From the NCBI RefSeq assembly GCF_007679045.1, contig NZ_VEFS01000004.1, forward strand, positions 186,001 through 250,000: DNA of 64,000 nucleotides. Direction: 5' to 3'. Every line of letters begins with the position of its first letter. Positions within the stretch are counted from its first letter, which is position 1. This DNA comes from Microbacterium sp. BH-3-3-3 (GTDB lineage Bacteria > Actinomycetota > Actinomycetes > Actinomycetales > Microbacteriaceae). Positions 38,195 to 50,900 of this stretch are shown in pieces. The translations under genes and the position numbers were made by a program. A model generated the notes under the pieces. It saw nothing but the letters and a program-made list of their open reading frames with translations. It was not told the origin of the DNA and searched no databases.

Positions 38195-38991
38195 CGCTCG
38201 TTCACCCGTTGTAGGGGAGCGCCGTGCAGGGCCTCGCGCACGGCGGTGACGCGCGCGAAGTACTCCGGCGATTCGCGCAGGGCCTCGTCGCGAGGGCGGC
38301 CCGGGCGCGTGTCGATCACGTCGGTGATGCGGCCGGGGCGCGGGCTCATGACGACCACGCGGTCGGAGAGGAAGACCGCCTCGGGGATCGAGTGGGTGAC
38401 GAAGACCACCGCGGCTCCCGTCTCGGCGGCGATGCGGGCGAGCTCGGTCTGCAGGCGTTCGCGCGTCATCTCGTCGAGGGCGCCGAACGGCTCGTCCATC
38501 AGCAGCAGCTGGGGCGAGGCGGCGAGAGAGCGGGCGATGGCGACGCGCTGCTGCATTCCGCCGGAGAGCTGGTCGGGGTAGCGGCCGACGAAGTCCGACA
38601 GCCCGACGAGCTCGGCGAGTTCGGCCACGCGGGCGTCGCGCTTCGCCTTCGCCCACCGGTGCAGTTCGAGTGGCAGCGCGATGTTCGCCGCGACCGTGCG
38701 CCAGGGCAGCAGTCCCGCCTGCTGGAAGGCGATGCCGTAGTCCTGGTCGAGGCGGGCCCGGCGGGCGGTCTTGCCGAAGATGGTGAGCTCTCCCGCGGTG
38801 GCGTCGTCGAGGTCGGCGATCAGTCGCAGCAGCGTCGACTTGCCGCAGCCCGACGGCCCGATGAGCGACACGAATTCGCCCGCGGCCACCTCGAGGTCGA
38901 CGCCGGTGAGGGCGGTGACCTCTCCGGATGCCGCGGGGAACACCTTTCCGATTCCGGTGGCGTGCACGGCGGGGGTGGGTGGGGTTGTCAT
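38191..38991 (-). CDS. ABC transporter ATPase (SsuB/TauB/ThiZ-like)
   Basis: A 266-residue nucleotide-binding protein with Walker A GPSGCGKST (residues 45-53), signature LSGGMQQRVAIARSL, Walker B LLLMDEPFGALDE and switch His in VFVTHSIPEA. It matches the nitrate/taurine/pyrimidine importer class. Both ends overlap neighbouring permease genes by four bases, so translation of the three is coupled. Confidence 0.9.
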   Translation of the reverse strand: MTTPPTPAVHATGIGKVFPAASGEVTALTGVDLEVAAGEFVSLIGPSGCGKSTLLRLIADLDDATAGELTIFGKTARRARLDQDYGIAFQQAGLLPWRTVAANIALPLELHRWAKAKRDARVAELAELVGLSDFVGRYPDQLSGGMQQRVAIARSLAASPQLLLMDEPFGALDEMTRERLQTELARIAAETGAAVVFVTHSIPEAVFLSDRVVVMSPRPGRITDVIDTRPGRPRDEALRESPEYFARVTAVREALHGAPLQRVNER

Positions 38992-39968
38992 CGGGTCTCC
39001 TCTCCGCGACGGAAGCGGCGCAGCGTCACGCCGATGAGCGCGACGCCCGCGGCGGCGACGAGCCCGATCACGACGGTGCCGAAGGTCGGCGCCCAGGGGG
39101 CGGCGGGGTCGGACGAGGCTTGCCCTGCGAGCTGGATGAGCATGCGGCCGATGCCGCCGCGCAGGCCGATCGACACCTCGGCGACGACGGCGCCGACCAC
39201 GGCAGAGGCGGCGGCGAGGCGGAGCGCCGGCAGCAGGTGCGGAACGGCGGCGGGCAGGCGCAGGTGCACGAGCGTCTGCCACCATCCCGCCGACTGGGTG
39301 TGGAAGAGGTCGCGGTGCAGGGCGTCGGGCGACTCGAGCCCGCGCAGGGTTCCGATCGCGACGGGGAAGAAGGCGAGGTACGACGCGATGAGGGCGACCG
39401 AGAACCACTGCGGCCACGGCACCACGCCCGCGCGGTCGATCTGGTTGCCCAGCGCGTTGACCACGGGGGCGAAGGCGATGAGCGGCACGATCTGACTCAC
39501 CACGATCCAGGGCAGCAGGCCCCACTCGACCAGGCGCCAGCGCTGCATCGCGATGCCCAGGATGCCGCCGACCACCACGCCGATCACCCAGCCCACCGCG
39601 GCGAGGCCGAGGGTGGTGCCCGCGGCCTCGAGCACCGAGACGATCAGCGGGGGAGTCGCCCCGCCGCTCGTGGGCTGGAACATCCGCGCGACCATGTCCC
39701 ACACGTGCGGCATGGCGCGGTCGTGGGTGCGGGGGAGCAGGATGACGCCCGACCCCGCCGATCCGTCGCCGCCGACGGTGACCCCGTCGGCGGGACCGAG
39801 GAGTTTGTACAGCTCCCAGATCGCGACGAGGCTCGCGACGCCCGCGACGCCCCACCCCACCCGGCCGGTGAGCCCCGACGAACGTGCGGACCGGCGACGC
39901 GGCATCCGTCCGCTCGTGTCGGGGACGACCCCGGTCACCGAGCCGGGGGCCAGCGCCTGGTCGGTCAC
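38988..39968 (-). CDS. ABC transporter permease 2 (pyrimidine importer)
   Basis: A 326-residue permease with a cytoplasmic N-terminal extension of about 40 residues and six helices. The EAA-like loop is HTQSAGWWQTLVHLRLPAAVPHLLPALRLAAASAVVGAV. A large periplasmic insert of about 45 residues after helix 1 sets it apart from permease 1. The GTG start overlaps the stop of the upstream oxidoreductase (GTGA). Confidence 0.85.
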   Translation of the reverse strand: MTDQALAPGSVTGVVPDTSGRMPRRRSARSSGLTGRVGWGVAGVASLVAIWELYKLLGPADGVTVGGDGSAGSGVILLPRTHDRAMPHVWDMVARMFQPTSGGATPPLIVSVLEAAGTTLGLAAVGWVIGVVVGGILGIAMQRWRLVEWGLLPWIVVSQIVPLIAFAPVVNALGNQIDRAGVVPWPQWFSVALIASYLAFFPVAIGTLRGLESPDALHRDLFHTQSAGWWQTLVHLRLPAAVPHLLPALRLAAASAVVGAVVAEVSIGLRGGIGRMLIQLAGQASSDPAAPWAPTFGTVVIGLVAAAGVALIGVTLRRFRRGEETR

Positions 39969-41053
39969 TTCTTCGCCGTCACCGGGGGAGTGAGCGCGGG
40001 GATCACGCTCTCGCCGTAGACCCGCATCGTTTCCTCTTTGTTGTCGTGCTGCAGATAGCCGGCGAACTGGGTGACGCCCAGCGCGCGCAGCTTCTCGAGC
40101 TTCTCGATGTGCTGCTCGGCGGTGCCGAGCACGCAGAAGCGCTCGACGATCTCGTCGGGCACGAAGTCGACGTGGTCGTTGTGGCTCTTGCCGTGCGAGT
40201 TGTAGTCGTAGCCCGTGCGCCCGGCGATGTAGTCGGTGAGGGCGGCCGGAACGTTCCCAGCGGTCCCTGAGCCTGTCGATGGGGTCCCTGAGCTTGTCGA
40301 TGGGGTCCCTGAGCTTGTCGAAGGGCCGTACTTCGCCACGATGTCGGCGACGTGGTTGCCCACCATCCCGCCGAACCAGCGGCACTGCTCGATCATGTGC
40401 GCGCGCGACTCGGGAGTGTCCTCGCCGATGTACATCGGGGCGGCGACGCAGAAGGCGATCTCGTCGGGGTCGCGTCCGACGTTCTCAGCCGCCTCCCGCA
40501 CGGTCGTGATCATCCACTCGGCGATGTCGAGGTCGGCCAGCTGCAGGATGAAGCCGTCGCCCACCTCTCCGGTGAGCTTGAGCGCGAGGGGGCCGTAGGC
40601 GGCGACCCACACGTCGAGCTCCGATCCGCGGCTCCAGGGGAACTGCAGCGTCGCGCCGTTGTACTCCACGGCGCGGGAGTTGCCGAGCTCGCGGATCACG
40701 TGGATCGACTCGCGCAAGGCCGTGAGCGTCGTCGGCCGCCCGTTCGTGACGCGCACCGCCGAGTCGCCGCGGCCGATGCCGCAGATCGTGCGGTTGCCGT
40801 ACATCTCGTTCAGCGTCGCGAAGGTCGAGGCCGTGACCGTCCAGTCGCGCGTCGCGGGGTTGGTCACGAAGGGTCCCACCGTGATGCGGCGGGTGGCCGC
40901 GAGGATCGCCGAGTGCACCACGTACGGCTCCTGCCACAGCAGGTGCGAGTCGAAGGTCCACACGTGGCTGAAGCCGTGCGCCTCGGCGAGCTGCGAGAGC
41001 TGCACTGTGCGGGCGGCGGGGGGATTCGTCTGCAGGACGACACCGAAATCCAT
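39965..41053 (-). CDS. TIGR03842-like LLM-class F420-dependent oxidoreductase
   Basis: A 362-residue luciferase-like protein: MDFGVVLQTNPP, FSHVWTFDSHLLWQEPYV, TVGPFVTNPATRDWTVTAS, GNRTICGIGRGDSAVR. This fits the actinobacterial F420-dependent group found next to dihydropyrimidinase and nitrilase genes. It may carry out an oxidation or reduction step of pyrimidine or hydantoin breakdown. Between VAKYG and NVPAALTDYIAGR it holds a Ser/Thr/Gly insert of about 20 residues encoded by three 21-base repeats. It lies 11 bases after the dihydropyrimidinase stop. Confidence 0.85.
   Translation of the reverse strand: MDFGVVLQTNPPAARTVQLSQLAEAHGFSHVWTFDSHLLWQEPYVVHSAILAATRRITVGPFVTNPATRDWTVTASTFATLNEMYGNRTICGIGRGDSAVRVTNGRPTTLTALRESIHVIRELGNSRAVEYNGATLQFPWSRGSELDVWVAAYGPLALKLTGEVGDGFILQLADLDIAEWMITTVREAAENVGRDPDEIAFCVAAPMYIGEDTPESRAHMIEQCRWFGGMVGNHVADIVAKYGPSTSSGTPSTSSGTPSTGSGTAGNVPAALTDYIAGRTGYDYNSHGKSHNDHVDFVPDEIVERFCVLGTAEQHIEKLEKLRALGVTQFAGYLQHDNKEETMRVYGESVIPALTPPVTAKK
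40262..40324. repeat. Three tandem 21-base repeats inside the oxidoreductase gene
   Basis: Units of GGTCCCTGAGC(C/T)TGTCGA(T/A)GG start at 40262, 40283 and 40304. Each encodes the seven-residue unit PST(S/G)SGT on the minus strand. The core CCCTGAGC-TGTCGA is, to my knowledge, a dispersed repeat found between genes in Microbacteriaceae; here it has entered a surface loop without breaking the frame. Confidence 0.8.
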
Positions 41054-41064
41054 GGGGTCTCCTC

Positions 41065-42507
41065 TCAGACCAGGTACTGGCTCAGGCCGCGCTTGATGTA
41101 GCGACCGTGACCCTTGTCGCCGATGTAGCCGCCGGCATCCACCACCACCCGACCCCGCGAGAGCACGGTGTCGACGCGACCGTCGATCTCGTAGCCCTCC
41201 CACGCGGAGTAGTCCATGTTCATGTGGTGGCTGCGCCCCTCGCCGATGCCGATCGAGGTGTGCCCGTTCGGGTCGTAGACGACCACGTCGCCGTCGGCGC
41301 CGGGCTGGATGACGCCCTTCTGCCCGTACATGCCGAACATGCGCGCGGGGGTCGTGCTGGTCAGCTCGACCCAGCGGGGGAGCGTGATCTGCCCGGTCAC
41401 GACGCCCTGGTACATGAGGTCCATGCGGTGCTCGACCGAGCCGATGCCGTTGGGGATCTTCGAGAAGTCTCCGACGCCGAGCTCCTTCTGGTCCTTCATG
41501 CAGAAGGGGCAGTGGTCGGTCGACACCATCTGGATGTCGTTCGTGCGCAGCGACTGCCACATGTGGTGCTGGTGGCCCTCGTGCTTCGAGCGCAGCGGTG
41601 TCGAGCACACCCACTTCGCGCCCTCGAAGTCGCCCCACTCGGCGCTCGAGGCGCCGAGCTGGTCTTCGAGCGAGAGATAGAGGTACTGCGGGCAGGTCTC
41701 GCCGAACACGTTAAGACCGCGGTCGCGCGCCTCGGTGATCTGTTCGACCGCCTGCTTCGCGCTGACGTGCACGACGTAGAGCGGGGCGCCGGTGAGATCG
41801 GCGAGCATGATCGCGCGGTGGGTGGCCTCTTCCTCGGCCTGCCAGGGGCGGGTCGTGCCGTGGAAGTACGGGCTCGTCTCGCCGCGGGCGAGGGCCTGCT
41901 GCACGAGCACGTCGATGATGGCGCCGTTCTCGGCGTGCATCATCATCATCGCGCCGTTGTCGGCGCCTTTCTGGAACGCCCGCAGGATCTGGCCGTCGTC
42001 CGAGAGGAAGACGCCCTTGTAGGCCATGAAGAGCTTGAAGCTCGTCACACCCTCGGCGATGAGCTCGTCCATCGCGGTCAGCGAGCTGTCCTGCACGTCG
42101 GAGAGGATCTGGTGGAAGCCGTAGTCGATCGCGCACTGCCCGGCGGCCTTGTCGTGCCAGGCCTGGTAGCGGTCGAGGATGTTCTCGTCGGGGTACTGCA
42201 CGACGAAGTCGACGATGCTCGTCGTGCCGCCGATCGCCGCCGCCCGGGTGCCGGTCTCGAACGTGTCCGAGGCCTCGGTGCCGCCGAAGGGCATCTGCAT
42301 GTGGGTGTGCGCGTCGATGCCGCCGGGGATCACGTACTTGCCGGTGGCGTCGACGACGGTGTCGACGGATGCCGCGAGGTCGTGGCCCAGCAGGGTCGAG
42401 CCCGGCTGCAGCACGGCGGCGATCTTCTCGCCGTCGATGAGCACGTCGGCGGCGCCCGTGCCGGTGGCGTTGACGACGGTGCCGCCCGAGATCAGTGTGG
42501 TCGCCAT
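41065..42507 (-). CDS. hydA: Dihydropyrimidinase (D-hydantoinase)
   Basis: A 480-residue cyclic amidohydrolase. Metal ligands are visible in GGIDAHTHMQMP, the carbamylated lysine in SFKLFMAYKG, His in MMMHAENG and VVHVSAKQA, and Asp in STDHCPF. It opens dihydrouracil, dihydrothymine or 5-substituted hydantoins to N-carbamoyl amino acids. Length and motifs match the family. It follows the ureidopropionase gene with one base between stop and start, consistent with consecutive steps of the reductive pyrimidine pathway. Confidence 0.92.
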   Translation of the reverse strand: MATTLISGGTVVNATGTGAADVLIDGEKIAAVLQPGSTLLGHDLAASVDTVVDATGKYVIPGGIDAHTHMQMPFGGTEASDTFETGTRAAAIGGTTSIVDFVVQYPDENILDRYQAWHDKAAGQCAIDYGFHQILSDVQDSSLTAMDELIAEGVTSFKLFMAYKGVFLSDDGQILRAFQKGADNGAMMMMHAENGAIIDVLVQQALARGETSPYFHGTTRPWQAEEEATHRAIMLADLTGAPLYVVHVSAKQAVEQITEARDRGLNVFGETCPQYLYLSLEDQLGASSAEWGDFEGAKWVCSTPLRSKHEGHQHHMWQSLRTNDIQMVSTDHCPFCMKDQKELGVGDFSKIPNGIGSVEHRMDLMYQGVVTGQITLPRWVELTSTTPARMFGMYGQKGVIQPGADGDVVVYDPNGHTSIGIGEGRSHHMNMDYSAWEGYEIDGRVDTVLSRGRVVVDAGGYIGDKGHGRYIKRGLSQYLV

Positions 42508-42508
42508 C

Positions 42509-43357
42509 TCAGGCCTCCACGATCTCGCCGTAGGTGTCGGGCCGGCGGTCGCGGTAGAACTGCCAGTCGTCGCGCATCTGCTGCACGAGGTCCATGTCGA
42601 GGTCGCGCACGAGGATCTCCTCGTGCTCACCCGAGCCGAGCGCGCCGACGTGGTTGCCGCGCGGGTCGATCACCTGGCTCGTGCCGTAGAAGGTCACGGC
42701 ATCCGCCCCGTACTCGTTGTCCTCCCGGCCGACGCGGTTGGGCTGCAGCACGAAGTAGCCGTTGGCCACGGCCGCGCACGGACCCTCGACCTCCCACAGG
42801 CGGTTCGACAGCCCGGGCTTGGTGGCGTTGGGGTTGAAGACCATGTGCGCACCGTTCAGGCCCAGTTCGCGCCAGCCCTCGGGGAAGTGACGGTCGTAGC
42901 AGATGTACATGCCGACCTTGCCGACGGCGGTGTCGAACACGGGGTAGCCGAGGTTGCCGGGGCGGAAGTAGAACTTCTCCCAGAACTTGTCGAGGTGGGG
43001 GATGTGGTTCTTGCGGTAGCTGCCGAGCACGGTGCCGTCGGCGTCGACCAGCACCGAGGTGTTGTAGTAGACGCCGGTCTGGGCCTCTTCGTAGATGGGG
43101 AGCACCGTGACCAGGCCGAGCTCCTTCGCGAGGGCGGCGAACCGCTGCACGATGGGGCCGTCGACGGGCTCGGCGTAGCGGTAGTACTTCTGGTCCTGCG
43201 TGATGCCGAAGTAGGGGCCGTAGAACAGCTCTTGGAAGCACAGCACCTGCGCTCCCTGCGCGGCGGCGTCTCGAGCGAACTGCTCGTGCTTGTCGAGCAT
43301 CGACGCTTTGTCGCCGGTCCAGGTCGTCTGCGTGATCGCTGCGCGCACCGTCGTCAT
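42509..43357 (-). CDS. Beta-ureidopropionase-like nitrilase-superfamily amidohydrolase
   Basis: A 282-residue CN-hydrolase with the Glu-Lys-Cys triad in CFQELFYGPYF (Glu43), SYRKNHIPH (Lys) and MYICYDRHFPEGWRE (Cys). The sequence is close to beta-ureidopropionase/N-carbamoyl amino acid amidohydrolase, which releases beta-alanine, CO2 and ammonia from the product of dihydropyrimidinase. First gene of the minus-strand operon; GAGGAAG lies five bases before the ATG. Confidence 0.9.
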   Translation of the reverse strand: MTTVRAAITQTTWTGDKASMLDKHEQFARDAAAQGAQVLCFQELFYGPYFGITQDQKYYRYAEPVDGPIVQRFAALAKELGLVTVLPIYEEAQTGVYYNTSVLVDADGTVLGSYRKNHIPHLDKFWEKFYFRPGNLGYPVFDTAVGKVGMYICYDRHFPEGWRELGLNGAHMVFNPNATKPGLSNRLWEVEGPCAAVANGYFVLQPNRVGREDNEYGADAVTFYGTSQVIDPRGNHVGALGSGEHEEILVRDLDMDLVQQMRDDWQFYRDRRPDTYGEIVEA

Positions 43358-45785
<2,428 letters not shown>

Positions 45786-45804
45786 CGTCGGCGCACCCGC
45801 GCGC

Positions 45805-47622
45805 ATGAACCGCCTCGCGAACGCCTCGAGCCCCTACCTGCGGGCCCACGCCGACAATCCCGTCGCGTGGTTCCCCTGGGGGGCCGAGGCGTTCGCGCTC
45901 GCGGCCGAGAGAGACGTCCCCGTGATGGTCTCGATCGGCTACAGCACCTGTCACTGGTGCCACGTGATGGCCCGGGAGTCGTTTCAAGACGCCGAGACCG
46001 CGGCCGAGCTCAACGCCGGTTTCGTGTCGATCAAGGTCGACCGCGAAGAGCATCCCGAGGTGGATGCCGCCTACCTCGACGCCGCCTCCGCATTCACCCC
46101 GCACCTCGGCTGGCCGTTGACCGTGTTCGCCTCTCCCGAGGGGCGCGTCTTCTACGCCGGCACCTACTTCCCGCCCGCCCCTCGGCCTCCGCAGCCCTCG
46201 TTCCGCCAGGTGCTCGCCGCCGTGCGCGAAGCCTGGACCGAGCGGCGCGACGAGGTCGACGCCACCGGGGCATCGCTGCGCGAGGCGCTCGCGGCCGCGG
46301 CATCCGCCCCCGCCGACGCCCCGCCGAGTCTCGACCAGCTCGCGGCCGCCGCCCGCACGGTCGCCGCGCGCGAAGACCGCGAGTACGCCGGCTTCGCCGC
46401 CGGCCCTGCCTTCGAGACGCCGAAGTTCCCCAACACCCCCGTGCTGCGCTTCCTGCAGCACCCCGCGCTGTCTTCCGAGGTTCCGGATGCCGCGGCCGTC
46501 GCCTCCCGCGCGCTCGCGGCCATGGCGGGCTCCGACCTGCACGACCCCGTCGACGGCGGATTCTTCCGCTACGCCACGCGCCGCGACTGGAGCGTGCCGC
46601 ACTACGAGCGCATGCTCACCGACAACGCCGGTCTGATCGAGGTCGCCCTCGCCGCGGGCGACGAGGCCTCGGCGACCGACGCCGCCCGGTTCGTCGTCGA
46701 CGTGCTGCAGCTGCCGTCGGGCGGCATCGCCGCCGCTCAAGACTCCGAGTCGATCATCGACGGCGCCCGCAACGAGGGCGGGTACTACCGCGCCGTCGAC
46801 CGATCCGGCCTGCAGCCCCCGGCGCTCGACGCGAAGGTCGTCAGCGGCTGGAACGGCCACGCGATCGCCGCTCTCGCTGCCGCCGGCGCCCGCACCGACC
46901 CCCGCTTTCTCGAAGCAGCCCGGTGGGCCGCCGACGCGGTGCTCGACAGCAACGTGGCCGACGACGGAACCCTGCGCCGCGCCTCGCTCGAGGAGACCCG
47001 CTCCGCCGCCCCCGCGACGCTCGAAGACTACGGCGGGCTCGCGCGCGGCCTGCTCGCCCTCGCCCGCGCGACCGGTGAGGTCGCCTACGCCGAGCGAGCG
47101 CGGGCCCTCGTCGATCTGTGCCTCGGCGACGACGGCATCCACCCACCCGGAGGCGGTGACGCCGTGCTCGTCGCCCAGGGCATGCAGTCGCACGCCGTGC
47201 CCACCGACGGCGCCTCGCCCTCGGGTCCGTCGGTGTTCGCGGCCGCGGCCCTCGACCTCTGGCGCCTCGGCGCGGGCGAAGGCTACCGCGACGCGGCTGA
47301 GTCGCTCGTGCGCGCTGCCGCCGAGGTCGCTCTGTCGTCGCCCCTCGCACACGGAGCGATCCTCGAGGTCGCCGTGGGGCTCGCGGCGGCGCCGCGCCAA
47401 GTGGTGGTGGTTGGCGAGGCCGATGCCGAGATCGCCGAGGCCGCGCGACGAGTGAACGCCGACGTCGTCGCGATCGTGTCACCCGCCCAGGCTCAGGCGT
47501 TCGCCGAGGCGGGCTTCGAGCTCTTCGAGGGCAAGGTGGCGCAGGGCGGCGAGGCGACCGCTTACGACTGCCGGGCGTTCGCCTGCGCCCTGCCGACGAC
47601 GGATACTGCGCGGCTGGTCTGA
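45805..47622 (+). CDS. DUF255 thioredoxin-fold protein (YyaL/SPATA20-like)
   Basis: A 605-residue protein. An N-terminal thioredoxin-like DUF255 domain (about residues 1-160) has [18 protein letters not shown] and the CxxC-type motif [10 protein letters not shown]; a long (alpha/alpha) barrel follows, with [26 protein letters not shown] and [11 protein letters not shown] typical of the N-acylglucosamine 2-epimerase-like fold. Family function is unclear. It follows the aldo/keto reductase by 19 bases and is probably co-transcribed. It is somewhat shorter than the 650-700 residue average because of trimmed loops. Confidence 0.85.
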   Translation: MNRLANASSPYLRAHADNPVAWFPWGAEAFALAAERDVPVMVSIGYSTCHWCHVMARESFQDAETAAELNAGFVSIKVDREEHPEVDAAYLDAASAFTPHLGWPLTVFASPEGRVFYAGTYFPPAPRPPQPSFRQVLAAVREAWTERRDEVDATGASLREALAAAASAPADAPPSLDQLAAAARTVAAREDREYAGFAAGPAFETPKFPNTPVLRFLQHPALSSEVPDAAAVASRALAAMAGSDLHDPVDGGFFRYATRRDWSVPHYERMLTDNAGLIEVALAAGDEASATDAARFVVDVLQLPSGGIAAAQDSESIIDGARNEGGYYRAVDRSGLQPPALDAKVVSGWNGHAIAALAAAGARTDPRFLEAARWAADAVLDSNVADDGTLRRASLEETRSAAPATLEDYGGLARGLLALARATGEVAYAERARALVDLCLGDDGIHPPGGGDAVLVAQGMQSHAVPTDGASPSGPSVFAAAALDLWRLGAGEGYRDAAESLVRAAAEVALSSPLAHGAILEVAVGLAAAPRQVVVVGEADAEIAEAARRVNADVVAIVSPAQAQAFAEAGFELFEGKVAQGGEATAYDCRAFACALPTTDTARLV

Positions 47623-47637
47623 CGCGCGGGGCGCGAG

Positions 47638-47655
47638 GCGGCGCGGGAGCGCCGC
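47638..47655 (+). terminator. Short hairpin after the DUF255 gene
   Basis: GCGGCGC-GGGA-GCGCCGC, a 7-bp perfect stem with a tetraloop, 15 bases after the stop codon. It separates the DUF255 gene from the RHS locus; the rest of the 283-base gap holds no gene that I can support. Confidence 0.5.
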
Positions 47656-47905
47656 TTCAGGCGGTCGCGCACGGCCGTGTGAGATGCGCGGGGCGACGGA
47701 GTACGGGGCGGTCGACCCGCGCCTGTCCCCCTTCCGGTGGACCCCAGCGTGACCCGCCCGGAGTGGGCTGAACGGGCAGGTGATTCTCTCGCGCCGGCCC
47801 CGCGGAATTCCGCGGCGACGCCCGTTCCCTGAGTGAACGCTATGCGCACGATCAGTGCCGTCTGGATACAGACGACGTTGACCGCCACGTTGGCGGGCCC
47901 CGGGG

Positions 47906-50900
47906 GTGCGTGTGCTCTCTGTCTCTCGTCTCGCTGTCGTGTCGGTCGTCACGACAGCCGCCCTCCTCGTCGGGTTCGCCGTCCCGGTCGACGCCGCGCA
48001 GGCCGCGTCGCAGCCGGATGCCGTGGCGCCGGTCACCGACGGTCCGGCTCTTCCGTCGACCGATGAGGCGTCCACTGCGCCGCAGCTGCCCGCGGGCTCG
48101 TTCGACATCCCCTCGCCGCCCACCGACGTGCCGACCTCGGCGGTGGAGACGGTCACTCCGCCGCCGACCTCGGAGGTGCCCCTCGACCAGAGCTTCACGC
48201 CGTCGACCGACGGGCTCGAGATCATCGATGAGTCCGAGACCTCGACGACCTACCGCGCGCCGTCGGGCGGTGAGATCACCCGCCTGACCACCGACCCGGA
48301 GCGCGCAAGCGAGGGCGACGGCGCGTGGTCCGACATCAACACCTCGGTCTCGCGCGACGGCCAGACCTGGACCGTCGACGACCACCCCCTCGCTCCCGTC
48401 TTCCGCGGAGGTCCCGACGAGGCGCCGGGTGTCACGGTGACGCGACAGGGCCACGACGTGTCGTTCTCGCTGATGGGCGCCGAGCCGGGTGAGGTGGCGG
48501 CGCCGTTCTGGTGGTGGGACGACTGGAAGCAGCTGACCTACCGCGACGTGGTCGGCTCATCCGATCTCGAGTACCGCATCGAGCCCGGTGCCGTGAAGGA
48601 GTCCGTCGTCCTCGACGCGGCACCCACGTGGCGAACGTCGTGGACGTGGCGCATCGACGCCGGCGCTCTCACTCCGACCCTCGGCGAGGCGGATTCGGTG
48701 ACCTTCACGGATGCCGACGGCGCCGAGGTTCTCATGATCCCGACTCCCGTCGCGTTCGACTCGAGCGGCGTGGAGGGCGCTTCCGAGGACGCGACGGTCG
48801 CTCTCGACGCGTCGCTCCGACAGGCAGCCGACGGCTCGTGGCGCTACACCCTGCGCGCCGATCGCGACTGGCTGCGCGACCCGGAACGCGTGTACCCGGT
48901 GCGCATCGATCCCACGGTCATGACCCCCCGCTCGACCACGGCGTACAAGTCCGACGGCACCGTGCGTAACGGGTCGACGCTGATCGGCAACACGCGCGAG
49001 GGAAATCGTGACAGGTTCTGGCGATCGGTCGTCTCGTACGACTATGGCTCGCTGCCGGGTCAGTTCATCGCGGACGCTGCCGTCGGCGTCGCGTGGGACG
49101 GCGGCGGAACGCGGTCGGCTCAGCAAGGCTGGGTGCAGCACGCCAGCGCCTTCTCGTACAACGGCATGGGACCGCATCTCGGCTGGTTCACGCTCGGCGA
49201 CGGTCAGGCATGGACCGACGGCACCGGCGTCGCCGCTCGGTTGGCCAGCCAACTGCGCATCGGCGACCGACCCGCCTTCATGATCGGCGGCTACGAGGGC
49301 TCGACGTATTCGCTCAAGAGTGTCGACACCAACCTGTGGGTTCACTCGTGGGACTACCCCCACGTGTGGGGCAACGGCCCCCGCGAAGATCAGACGGGGG
49401 TCGGCCTCACCCCCACGCTGGGCCTGACCGCGACCAACCCTGGTGGTCGCCAGCAGTGGTTCCGCTTCGAGGTGGCGACCGACCCCGGCATGTCCAATCT
49501 CATCGCGGGGTCGGCCTGGGGTGGGGCGACGCAGTATCAGGTGCCCTGGGGGATCCTGCGGACCGGAACGCCCTACTACTGGCGCGTCTGGTTGGTCGAC
49601 GACGTCAACGGTCACCTCGGCCAGAGCACAGAGACCCAGTCGCCCGTCTACCGCTTCACGACGAACCAGGTTCCCCTTCCGGATGCCGCGACCGCGACGC
49701 CCGGCTCCCCGGTCACCGAGACCCCGACCACCGTCACGACCCTGACGCCGCAGTTGCAGGTCGGCGCGGTCTCCGACACCGACGGCACCGGCGGCTCGAT
49801 GACGTACCAGTTCAAGATCGCCACCGGTCAAGACGCCCGCTCGGGCGCCGTGGTCACGTCAGGCTGGGTGAGCGCGGTGAACGGCGTCGCCTCGTGGACC
49901 GTCCCCGCCGGAACCCTGCAAGACGGCGGCGTCTACTCGTGGACCGTCACCACGAACGACGGCCAAGACACCACGACCGAGAACACGTGGGTGCGGCGCC
50001 TCCGCACCGATCTCCGCCTCGGCGCCTCGGGCCCGTCGCCCTACGACACGGCCGGGGCGGTCACGACCAACCTCTCGAACGGCAACGTGAACGTCTCGTT
50101 CGCCTCGCCGACGGTGCAGACCTTGGGCGGCGCGATGGGTATGTCGTTCACCTACAACTCGCAAGAGGTGCCGCAGGCGAACCGTGGGTTGCTCGCGGAG
50201 TACTTCGACGCTCGAGTGAACGGCAGCCCGCCCTCCTCTGCCGACGGATACACCTTCGCCGACAAGGTCCCGGCGATGGTCCGCACGGACCCCGCGGTGT
50301 CGTTCCAGTGGGGCTCCGGTGTACCCGCCGAGGCTCTTCCCGCCGACTACTTCCTCGCGCGGTGGACTGGGTTCGTGACCCTGCCGCCCGAACTGATCGG
50401 ACGCGAGGTGCGGTTCGGGGCCTCGCACGACGACGGCATCCGGGTCACCTACGACGGACGCAAGTTGATCGACCGGTGGCAGCACGGTTCGCAGACCACC
50501 ACCGACGGCGCGACCGTCACCGGCGCCGGCGGGGCGAAGCCGATCCAGGTCGAGTATTACGAGAGCGTCGGGATCGCGTCGGTCGATCTCTGGGTCGAAT
50601 ACACGCCCGAGGGCGCCTCCGCTTCCACGCGCATGAACGTCCCGCCCGACTGGTTCACGAAGCGCGTGACGACGTTGCCGCAGGGGTGGGGCGCGTCGGT
50701 GCCGCTCGCGGGGGTTGCGTCGAGCTGGGTCTCGGCGCAGATCACCGACGCGTCGGTCGTCCTCACCGACGTCACCGGCAAGTCGCACACGTACACGAAG
50801 GTCGCGGCGGGCGGCTACACGCCGCCGACCGGCGAGTACGGCGTGCTCTCGCTCGACGGAAACGGCTGGGTCGTCTTCACCGACGAAGACGGGACGGTCT

